The position numbers and the translations under genes are program-made. Below are positions 12,001-24,000 of a DNA stretch of 64,000 nt, piece after piece. The stretch spans positions 21,800,984-21,864,983 of the forward strand of contig BTRK01000005.1 of assembly GCA_036245805.1 (NCBI GenBank), in the 5' to 3' direction. The first letter of the stretch is position 1. Each line of letters opens with the position of its first letter. The DNA comes from Pristionchus mayeri. Lineage: Eukaryota > Nematoda > Chromadorea > Rhabditida > Neodiplogasteridae. The notes beneath the pieces were generated by a model, which was not told the origin of the DNA, made no database searches, and saw only the letters and a program-made list of their open reading frames with translations.

Positions 12001-15000
12001 CACCTTCGAAGCCAGCTGTGAAACACCCCCGGTTTTTGGAAAATGTTGTCACAAAACGATCATTTTCGATCCCCCCCCCCCCCTTTTTGACCCTAAACAC
12101 CCCCCGGTTTCCGATTTCCAGCTTCAACCCCGGCCCACCTATGAATACAATATCCACGTTTTTTGGGTCTCAGGCTAAAGCAAATACGGTAAGCAAAACA
12201 ATGGACCACTTCTTACACGGAGCTGACCAGAACTCACATTCTCCAATCACCTTCAATTGTGTATGGTGGAAGGATGCTCCTAAATGATTCCCAAAACAGT
12301 TTTCAAAAGTTGCCAAATGCATCTAGAACTTAAGATAATTAAGGTTAAGAAATTTTAATTTCGCGTTCGCAGTAATAATCCTCCACTTTTGACTCTTCAA
12401 TTTTAACTGGTTCGGTGGTGTAGTGGCAGTGAGTTGAATTTAAAGGTAGGAGGTCGGTGGTTCGTATCCACACGCTGGATTTCTTTTGCACTTTTTAAAA
12501 CTTTTAATCTTTGAACTCTTTGAAGTCTCGTTTTGTTCTTTATTACGTTTTGAAGTATGGATTCACCAACATTTCAAATTACAAACATGTATGTTTGATT
12601 TATATCCCATGTTTGTTTCATTTCTCATTGCTCTCCCTCATACATTCAAATTCCGAGGGAGTGTTGGAGAAGCAAGAACTCGACCTCCTTGTTATCTCTT
12701 ATGCATTTTTTTTGTCGCACATGAAAGTTTTGTGAATATGTTCAAAGTCACGAATAGGAACTCTCTCCATGCCTCGCCTTTGTATATGGGAGAGAAATGA
12801 AACATGGGATATAAATCAAACATACATGTTTGTAATTTGAAATGTTGGTGAATCAATACTTCAAAAAACGTAATAAAGAACAAAACGAGATTTCAAAGAG
12901 TTCAAAGATTAAAAGTAATAAAAAAATGCAAAAGAAATCCAACGTTTGGATACGAACCACCGACCTCCTACCTTTAAATTCAACTCACTGCCACTACACC
13001 ACCGAACCGGTTGAAATTGAAGAGTCAAACGCGAATGGTAATTACTGCGAACGCGAAATTAAAATTTCTTAACCTTAATTATCTTAAGTTCTAGATGCAT
13101 TTGGCAACTTTTGAAAACGGTTTTGGGAATCATTTAGGAGCATCCTTCCACCATAAATAATTGAAGGTGATTGGAGAATGTGAGTTCCGGTCAGTCCCGT
13201 GTTAATATTATCTACAAATTGACGGAGACCGATTTCTCATTTTAATTTTTGTTTAATTGTTATTAATTTAATTAGTGTTTTTCCAACGTGGAAATATACT
13301 ATTTTCACATTATTGTTGATGAGTTTCAGAAAAATATTAAGCCGATCTGACACGCTGTGCATAGCCGAAGAATGAAATTTGATGACCAAGATCACTGTTT
13401 TCCTTTTAAAAAAGATTTACCTTCTTTTTTGGAAGTTAAGATCGTTTTGTTCAGCTCTATTCGACCGTAGAGAAGTGACTGACCCTAATTTGATCTTCCG
13501 AATCTCCAGGTTGACGATATATTAAAATTGGCCAATTTCTACGATATTTTTTCGAGATTGATTTTAGCAATTATATTTTTTGGTACGAATTGGTCATTTT
13601 TATTGTAAGAAAGTTATCCGCTCTGCTTATTATTGCTATCGTCCTATATTTCTCTATTTATCGAACGCAAACAAAGGATATTGCGAATTATCTGTCTTGC
13701 TTAATCAATTAACACGGGTCTCCTGTAAAAGTGTAGGAAAACTGACTCGTTTGGCTACTAGAAAATATTTTGTATCTTAGATTTTGATTAAACTTGGTTC
13801 ATGGACATGGTTGAAGGTCAGAAGAAGACTAATCCAGTCAGTTTGGTGAAATCTGCACATTATCGATTTTTATGATCTACAGCAACCAATTGACGTATTT
13901 CAGTCAATTTTCATCGTACAGCGAACTTTTTTTCTCATTTTGCTCGTTTTCGAGAGATCTACAACTTCGTCAACGTAGCACAAACGGCCAAATCACGTCT
14001 TCATTGCGAAAATTGCGAAAAACTGAATTTCGTCTTGAGAATATCGATTTTCTGGCTCCGTATACCATAAACACAATCGAGTTTATTCTTCCAGTGGATT
14101 CTCCACGCAAAATTAGAGGGTGTTTAAGTTGAGCATTTTTCATATAACCTGCTTTTCAATATCGATTTAGTAAGGGAGGGAATGCCTCGTTCTGGGCTTG
14201 GTCGATTTTAGGAAGATTCAGTTTTTTGGTCATATCTTGGTTCAAACTGATGCAATCGAGCTCACAAAAAATGAATTCGAGAGCTCTCGAGAAGCCGGAA
14301 AAGTTTATTTAAGTGAACTTAAGCGATAACATTCGTCGTTTTCTCGTTATTGAAGGAAAACAGTTCAAAATGCCAACAAAATTTGATTTTCACTGCTCAG
14401 ATCGACCGATTGGCCATCAATGAAGCAGTCTGGCTCATTTTAACATTACTCTTCCTGTAAAATTATATTTTTTTATTTGAAACGCTGAATAAAGGTGAAT
14501 AAAGTTATTTTTCCGATATATTTTTCCCCATAATATTATGATGCAGGATTGAGTTATCTCAGCTAATGGATAATTATCAAGTTTGTGTTACTAAAAGTAG
14601 TTGCGGGATGTCCAAAATATCTAAAAATGTGCCAGACTACTTCAATGATGGTCAATCGTTCGATCTGAGCAGTGAAAATCATATTTTGTTGGCATTTTGA
14701 ACTGTTTTCCTTCAATAACGAGAAAACGACGAATGTTATCGCTTAAGTTCACTTAAATAAACTTTTCCGGCTTCTCGAGAGCTCTCGAATTCATTTTTTG
14801 TGAGCTCGATTGCATCAGTTTGAACCAAGATATGACCAAAAAACTGAATCTTCCTAAAATCGACCAAGCCCAGAACGAGGCATTTCCTCCCTTACTAAAT
14901 CGATATTGAAAAGCAGGTTATATGAAAAATGCTCAACTTAAACACCCTCTAATTTTGCGTGGAGAATCCACTGGAAGAATAAACTCGATTGTGTTTATGG

Positions 15001-18000
15001 TATACGGAGCCAGAAAATCGATATTCTCAAGACGAAATTCAGTTTTTCGCAATTTTCGCAATGAAGACGTGATTTGGCCGTTTGTGCTACGTTGACGAAG
15101 TTGTAGATCTCTCGAAAACGAGCAAAATGAGAAAAAAAGTTCGCTGTACGATGAAAATTGACTGAAATACGTCAATTGGTTGCTGTAGATCATAAAAATC
15201 GATAATGTGCAGATTTCACCAAACTGACTGGATTAGTCTTCTTCTGACCTTCAACCATGTCCATGAACCAAGTTTAATCAAAATCTAAGATACAAAATAT
15301 TTTCTAGTAGCCAAACGAGTCAGTTTTCCTACACTTTTACAGGAGACCCGTGTTAATTGATTAAGCAAGACAGATAATTCGCAATATCCTTTGTTTGCGT
15401 TCGATAAATAGAGAAATATAGGACGATAGCAATAATAAGCAGAGCGGATAACTTTCTTACAATAAAAATGACCAATTCGTACCAAAAAATATAATTGCTA
15501 AAATCAATCTCGAAAAAATATCGTAGAAATTGGCCAATTTTAATATATCGTCAACCTGGAGATTCGGAAGATCAAATTAGGGTCAGTCACTTCTCTACGG
15601 TCGAATAGAGCTGAACAAAACGATCTTAACTTCCAAAAAAGAAGGTAAATCTTTTTTAAAAGGAAAACAGTGATCTTGGTCATCAAATTTCATTCTTCGG
15701 CTATGCACAGCGTGTCAGATCGGCTTAATATTTTTCTGAAACTCATCAACAATAATGTGAAAATAGTATATTTCCACGTTGGAAAAACACTAATTAAATT
15801 AATAACAATTAAACAAAAATTAAAATGAGAAATCGGTCTCCGTCAATTTGTAGATAATATTAACACGGGACTGACCGGAACTCACATTCTCCAATCACCT
15901 TCAATTATTTATGGTGGAAGGATGCTCCTAAATGATTCCCAAAACCGTTTTCAAAAGTTGCCAAATGCATCTAGAACTTAAGATAATTAAGGTTAAGAAA
16001 TTTTAATTTCGCGTTCGCAGTAATTACCATTCGCGTTTGACTCTTCAATTTCAACCGGTTCGGTGGTGTAGTGGCAGTGAGTTGAATTTAAAGGTAGGAG
16101 GTCGGTGGTTCGTATCCAAACGTTGGATTTCTTTTGCATTTTTTTATTACTTTTAATCTTTGAACTCTTTGAAATCTCGTTTTGTTCTTTATTACGTTTT
16201 TTGAAGTATTGATTCACCAACATTTCAAATTACAAACATGTATGTTTGATTTATATCCCATGTTTCATTTCTCTCCCATATACAAAGGCGAGGCATGGAG
16301 AGAGTTCCTATTCGTGACGAAATTCAGTTTTTCGCAATTTTCGCAATGAAGACGTGATTTGGCCGTTTGTGCTACGTTGACGAAGTTGTAGATCTCTCGA
16401 AAACGAGCAAAATGAGAAAAAAAATTTCGCTGTACGATGAAAATTGACTGAAATACGTCAATTGGTCGCTGTAGATCATAAAAATCGATAATGTGCAGAT
16501 TTCACCAAACTGACTGGATTAGTCTTCTTCTGACCTTCAACCATGTCCATGAACCAAGTTTAATCAAAATCTAAGATACAAAATATTCCTAGTAGCCAGC
16601 ATTCCTACACTTTTACAGGAGACCCGTGTTAAGCAAAACACTAAACACGCTATTAGCGAAGCTTAGCATTTGAACATTACGATATATTTTATTTCGTCGA
16701 AATGTCTTCGAACCAATGGCATCGTGAAAAATGATTACGTCCGTCAGAAGCCTTGATAACCCCACAACAATCAATTGCACAAAGTCGACTGTATTTGTTT
16801 TGCTAAACCTTGCTCGATAATTCAGCGTAGGGATTTATATAGATTAAAAATGGCAGGCTCTACATATGATGTGCTCGACATCACTATACACAATTGCATC
16901 AGTTGATTTCGAAGAGGTTTTGGAGGACAAGAATCCATCATTCATAAGCTACATCACTGTAAAAAATTGTGATGGTGAGCTTCATTGTATTATTCTATTA
17001 GTAGCAGTTCTATTCGCTCTTCATTAATATTTATATTATGGGTCTTCTGAGAGATCGCTGATGGTCATTTATATACTGTACAAATTGTTTCAATTTCAGC
17101 TAAAATTGTTGGTAGATGTGCCTAACGTTACGTATCTTTCCGGGAAAGTTATTTCAAAAATTGAGGTCGTGAAATTCACTTCAATCAAAAGTCTCAAATA
17201 ATTTATTTGGTGAAAATATATTATCTCTACGATAGGGGGGATACGAAAACAAAATAAATATTGGCTGAGAGTGCTGTGAGTATTGCGATGGAAGTGATTG
17301 CAGGGATGGAGATTCAAACGAAGGGACCGAAGTGCAAGTCGAAAGCTCTGGCTAAGGAACGAGCTGCTGCTCTCACTCTCACTCAAGTATTCCAGGTACA
17401 TGTCTCTTCCAAGGGGACCTGGATGGCTCCCCATGTCTCTTCCAAGGGGACCTGGATGGCTCCCCATGTCTCTTCCAAGGGGACCTGGATGGCTCCCCAT
17501 GTCTCTTCCAAGGGGACCTGGATGGCTCCCCATGTCTCTTCCAAGGGGACCTGGATGGCTCCCCATGTCTCTTCCAAGGGGACCTGGATGGCTCCTCATG
17601 GCTCTTCCAAGGGGACCTGGATGGCTCCTCATGTCTCTTCCAAGGGGACCTGGATGGCTCCCCATGTCTCTTCCAAGGGGACCTGGATGGCTCCCCATGT
17701 CTCTTCCAAGGGGACCTGGATGGCTCCTCATGTCTCTTCCAAGGGGACCTGGATGGCTCCTCATGTCTCTTCCAAGGGGACCTGGATGGCTCCCCATGTC
17801 TCTTCCAAGGGGACCTGGATGGCTCCCCATGTCTCTTCCAAGGGGACCTGGATGGCTCCTCATGTCTCTTCCAAGGGGACCTGGATGGCTCCTCATGTCT
17901 CTTCCAAGGGGACCTGGATGGCTCCCCATGTCTCTTCCAAGGGGACCTGGATGGCTCCCCATGTCTCTTCCAAGGGGACCTGGATGGCTCCCCATTGCTA

Positions 18001-21000
18001 CATAGACACTAATCATCCTTTGGTTATTCATAGTTTTTTTTTCGGATTGCAAAATGCCTTTATCAAATCATTCGAGCGCATTACAACGTCCCAGAATCGC
18101 TTGTCATTATGAGTTTTCGCGGTCACCCCAAAATTTTAGGGCTTTTGATTATCTCAGCGGGGCATTTGATTAGAACCAAAGGCATACAATTTTTAGAACG
18201 ACAATTCCCTAGCCTACTTTGAGTCACAATTCTGGAAGATTTGAACAACTTCTAAAAATTTTAAAAAAATTACCCCACAAGTTGGCATTTGATTATCTCA
18301 TGAGAGCATTAGATTAGGATCAAAGGCTTATGATTTTTGAGTTCTCTAAAGTCAATTAGTTGGCACATCTATATTTGCAAGCACTTCTTCCCAAGTTTTT
18401 TCATTTAAATGAGTACTAGATCCATCCGGCGTCGTTGGATGCTGCAGCTCCAGAGAAGGATCTTTCTACGACGGCCATTAGCAAACTCTTCGAGGTTGGA
18501 GCTAGACAGAAGGTTACTTACTCATTCTTATTTTTTATGCATCATACATTTTAATTTTAATGTTTGTGTTGTAATAAGCTCACTGCTAAATTCTCATTCA
18601 GTCGACACATATAATATTTTAGCCTGCTCTTCGCCCTCAATTCATGGATATGGGGGAAGAAATGAACGGAACTGCCAAATATTTTAAGTGAGTTAAAAGA
18701 CGAGATAAATGTGTTTTAATTTCAATTAAAATGCATTTGCATGCAAGTGAAATATGGCTAGGCCCCGTAAGCTCCGCCCACTTTGCCCGGACACTTACTC
18801 TCGAAAGCGAGATTTAGAGAGTACAAGCGTCATTCGCAACCAAATCACTCGATCAAAAACGAATTCGGAAGCTCTTTTCATTCCCTTTCAAATGACTCCT
18901 GGCGGCTGGACAAAGTTAACTCTAAATAGGTCAGCATACGATAATTAAGTTGCGAAAACGCTGGAAAACGCTCGTTTGGCGCTCTCAGCGAACATACACA
19001 TACGGCCAAGGCTTGACTGATAGCCTATCGATATTCAAGCACCTCTATCAAGAAAAATCGATAAAATATTGTTTCATTGTTTTGTGCTTCAAAAGAAACC
19101 AGTCCGCGATACACTCGTTAGGCGGGGAGAGCGGAGTGCATTCTCTCTCTCCCCTCCTCCCTCTTTTTCACCTGTTTCTGCCCCGGCGCGTGTAGAGAGC
19201 AGATGCTCCGATGAAAGCGCGCGGAAGAGGACATCGTCCGCCTAACCTTTCTGGGGTGAGGCGCATCCGGGAAAGGGCGAAGCTCTGCCCAAAATTTTGG
19301 CGATTTGACTGGAGAGGCGTCGGAATTGGCCCCCCTTTCTTCCTCGTCTCGCTTTTCTGCCGCCCTCCGTTGACACCTTTTCACTTACTTTATGACCTCT
19401 AGTGCGATTCAGAGATGAGATATCGACAAACGGCCAAAAGTATGATCTTATTTGGATCCCTGTGGGCATTTTGAGCATAGTTAGGGTGGCATAGGTTCAT
19501 TTCGGTTATACCCCTTGTGGTCCCTAAATATGGCTACCGGCTTTCGAATTACACCGAAACTACGCAAATGATCATACTTAATTGTGGGTTTATGAATTGC
19601 GAATGATGCACTAAAGACGGAAAAGCGGACTGATTCTGAACAATCCAATTGGCCATTCTACATATTTGCACCACATAGTTGTGCACGATACAATCGGGGG
19701 GGGGGGGGGGGTAGCCTATCCGGATGGGCACCCCCCCCCCCTCGACGTATAGGGGGTCATGGCCATAAATCGACCGGTAGGTCAAGACTAAGTACCATAA
19801 CCAATCGATAGAACAGTACACCCTGATATCGTAAATGACGGCAGTTGCGAAAGAATCGAACAACGACCTGAAGGACTTGGCACACCGATTTTTCGAAAAC
19901 TTGTGGAAAGGGGTTCTCGAAGGTGCTGATTAACATGGGCAACTTCATTTTGCATCAACTCGACTGGTTAAGCCAGGCTGCATGTGGGCTGCTTATACCT
20001 TTACTTTTTTACTCAGAAACCGATTGAGGAATCAACTTGAAATTTTTACAGTGATAAAATAAGATACCTACGACTCGGACGACACTAAATAAGGATATGT
20101 TATTTTTCACTAAAATTAGGAAAAATCGGTTCTCGAATACAAGGCAGAAACCGAAGACGTGAATTATATAGGAAGATGCGCCTTGTACTGAGGATAATTT
20201 TTTCGTATACACGGTAATATGTTTGAGTTCCGCGTTTTAAAGTTACATGCAAATTTATAGGGCAACTTTCGCCTCTGCACCGCGTTCTCTCCACAAATAG
20301 TGACGAATTAGAATGTGTTTCACTCAGGTCTATACTCTGAGATCCAATTATTACGAGGCGAGGGTTGCGAAGAGTATATTTTTGAGTGAAACACATTCTA
20401 ATTCATCACTCTTTGTGGAGAGAGCGCGGCGCAGAGGCGAAATTTGACCTATAAATTGACATGTAACTGAAAAACGCGGAACTCAAACATTTTATCCTGT
20501 ATACAAAAAATGATCCTCAGCACAAGGCGCATGTTCCTATATAATTCACGTCTTCGGTTTCTGCCTTATATTCGAGAACCGATTTTTAATTACTTTAGTG
20601 CAAAATATCACATCCATATTTAGTGTCGTCCGAGTCGTAGGTATCTTATTTTATCACTGTACAAATTTCAAGTTGATTCCTCAATCGGTTACTGAGTTAT
20701 GAACGTAAAGGTAGATGAGGCCTACATGCAGCCTGGCTTACCCGGTCGAGTTGGTGCAAAATGAAGTTGCCCATGTTAATCAGCACCTTCGAGAACCCCT
20801 TTCCACAAGTTTTCGAAAAATCGATGTGCCAGACCTTGCTCGATTATTACGCCACCGCCGTCATATGGATACCGTAACCCGCGAATATCGCAAACTAACT
20901 TTATTTTTAAAAAGTCCTGGCACCGTGCCCAATCGATTGTAGTATCCAAGTCACTACCGTAACCCAGTTCCATGGGTCAGATCCAGTTCCTTGGGTCAAA

Positions 21001-24000
21001 CATTTTTCTAAAATTTTAAAATCGATAGTAAAATTATTTTTAATTATCCTACCGTATCTTTCATTACTGTAGAATAATTTTATAATCGAATTAGGATTTT
21101 TTGAAAAATGTTTGACCCAAGGAACTGGATCTGACCCATAGAACTGGGTTACGGTAGTGACTTGGGTACTGTACAATCGATTGGGCACGGTGCCAGGACT
21201 TTTTAAAAATAAAGTTAGTTTGCGATATTCGCGGGTTACGGTATCAGGGTGTACTGTACTATCGATTGGTTATGGTACTTAGTCTTGACCTACCGATCGA
21301 TTTTTGACTATGACCCCCTATACGTCGAGGGGGTGCCCATCCGGATGGGCTCCACCGACACAATCCCTGCACATCTATGTTGCACCATATTAATTTAATT
21401 TGTCAAATATATGTGTGATTGTTTAGATTCAAATGTGTCGTTGGTGGGAGTGAATTTCTCGGGAGTGGAAAGAGTAAGAAGGAGGCTAAGAACCAAGCTG
21501 CCAATCATGCCCTCAACAACATTTTCCACGTAAAGGCTCATTTGTATTTCCTGCCGTTATCCCAGTCCATAGTAGGGATACTAGTAAGGGAGTTGCAGAT
21601 GAATGTGTCGATGGGTGGAGAGAAGGAAGAGAATGAGGAGGACCAGACTCTCGGTGTCCACCACGCTACTTGTTCCTATGTCAGAACACAATATGAACAG
21701 ATGTGCAATTTCTATGGGATGCAGAGCAGCAGCGACTTTTCCTGGTAGCGTCCTCACTATCATTCCCTTATTTCCCTGATATTAAAAAAATTGTCTTAAC
21801 TGTTTCCATTTCAGTTTCGTGCTGTTGAATGAACAGAACGAAAAGAAATTAATTTCGATAGGATCGTCTCCCCAGGTATTTTATAATTATGAGTGATTTC
21901 ATTACATGGAATAAAGCAGGGGCGGACTGGTTACCTCTTCTTGAAACTGATAGCGTTAGCCGGAGAGAATCCGCTCTTTTTAAAATGTGAGATAGAAAAA
22001 GTGGGTGATAGTTAGTTGTTAAGGGCATGACTCCACAAGGAGTGGTCTCCCAATCTGGAGGGAAGACTATCGTCCATCACGACAGTGTAGTCTATGCACG
22101 CAGAGGAGCCATTCGATTCTTGATCACTCAATTGGCTAAGGCACAGAGGGGAGAGGTTCCTTTCACTCTTCGATGTGTTGCATGCAGGAGTTGTTGAGGA
22201 GAGTTGTCTGGAGGAAGTGGGGGGTGGAATGTTCCGTCTCAAGCCCACTCTTCGTCTTTCGATTGTCACTTCGAACCCCATCGACATTCGATTCTCAGCA
22301 CCCGAAAGCGCACTGAAGAGATTGGGAGTATACGGGTGAGTAGAATGGGAGGAGCTGAGACTCATTTGTGGCCCTCACCCACTCGAGTGGCGACTCCCAT
22401 CCAATACTGGGTGGAAGTGAAGGAAAGAGGAAGGGAGGAATGAAAGGGGAAGGAACAAACACTGTCATGAGTCAAGGCGAGAGGGGAGATCTCTTCCCTC
22501 CTATGGTCCCTTCAATCCCCCCTCCCCCTCTTCCACGGAGACTTGTCGTCCCTCGAATGAATGGACGTTTGTATGAGAATGAAGTGAATCCACTCATTCA
22601 TGGGAACAAACTTAATTATAACTGTCTGTGGATGCAGTAGTCGTATGAGGAATGAGAAGAATTGGAAGAGAGAGAGAGGGGGGGGGGAGGATAGATTACA
22701 TGTTGACACGTAATAATACATTGTCCCTCTACTCTTGTATCTGGGGAAGGGGAAGCGAGAGGGGATTCAATTATGATTATTACTCTGTTGAGACAATGCA
22801 ATCTGGTAGAAGCAGTGAGTGAGAAGGACCAGCCGAGGATCCATTGCGTAGCTGATAAGGTATTATTTCCACTTTCCCATCACTCATCTATTTCATTTAT
22901 TTTCAGATCTTCAAATGGTGTCATATCGGTTAGTTGCGTTTAGTGAATTTCATGCTAGTTGGTTACTTTGTGTCCATTTAACGTGGTCTCCCCACACTTG
23001 CTCCGTATAAGCAGAGAAGAGAACCACTAACTCCGACCCATTGAATAGAGTAGAGAATTAATGCATGGGGGGTATTAATCTTACCTCTTTGTCTCCGTTT
23101 GCCATGCTTTATCTGCCCCCCCCCCTTCCTCACTCTCTCTCTCTCTCCCTCCTCTGCCTCTCTCTCTCTCCCTCCCTCCTCTCCCTCTCTCTCTCTCGCT
23201 CCTCTCAAACAGTCGATTTGGGTATTTCGAGTCCTCACAAACTCTATCAATATGCTAAGTTAGGATAGATGGGGGTTGCGATGGAGAGAAAGAGTATGGT
23301 AATGTCTTAAGTTGAATTAGTGAGAAGAATCGAAATGAGGTGTCACCATTTCCCATGAGAGTGGAGAGAGTAGATAAGATGGTTGCATTCCTTGATTCAA
23401 AGTATCGAAATGAGGGGAAAGGAGAGAGAGAGAAGTAGTATGGAAAGAGTTAATCAAGTTGGGATTAAATGAGAAATGAGTAGGAAAAAAGGGAAGATGT
23501 AAGGAGAGTGAATACATGGGATAGGGTGGATAGTGGATTGGAGTGGGGAGTCTTATTGTACCGTATATTCTCTTATCTCTATGTTCCAATTGACTCTAAT
23601 TCCATCTTTCCTTCTCAATTCCTCATTTGTCTCTCCTTGGCCTCTCAATTACTCGGATGTGAATGGCAGACATTTTTGTCTCCCCCTTATCCTCTCTTCT
23701 CTCCCCGATTCTCTCCCTTTCTCTCCTCTCCAGATGGAAGATCCTTTTTGTGGTGTCTCATCCAATCTAGGATGTAGATGGAGTCCTTCCTTCTCGATGG
23801 ATACTCATAGATGCACTCGATGTCTCCTCCCTACCGTATCCCTTGATTCTCTTCAGGAATGCAAGGGTCTCTTCTCACTAACCGTATCAATCCGATCATT
23901 CCCTCTTCAATTCTGACGATGACTCGTTGTCCTCTGTCCGATCTGAGCTACGTGCATTCCTTCACTTCTCGCATCTGCTCTCCTCCCTTCCCCATCGCCG

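Larger units (their letters stand above)
10506..16856 (+). other. Intron 8 of the adr-1-like gene
   Basis: A 6.35-kb intron between dsRBD2 and dsRBD3 exons. The first 1.7 kb shows no coding exon I can support; frames near 11047-11567 and 11796-12287 look like chance or repeat-derived. From about 12200 to 16630 it is nearly all inverted-repeat DNA. Confidence 0.6.

Noticed and set aside
12412..12480. tRNA gene
   Set aside because: A- and B-box-like motifs are present but acceptor and anticodon stems cannot be formed; it lies in an inverted-repeat element.
17096..18112. Repeat proteins of 235-318 residues on both strands
   Set aside because: Generated by the 33-bp minisatellite within intron 10 of the adr-1-like gene; only the exon-10 read-through form was kept as a finding.
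22156..22198. Frameshift pseudogenisation of the ADAR-like gene
   Set aside because: A 43-nt intron with the same length as two others in the gene restores the frame exactly, and all downstream exons are intact.
23065..23268. Serine/leucine-rich frame in intron 20 of the adr-1-like gene
   Set aside because: Produced by a (CT)n-rich microsatellite at about 23100-23205.
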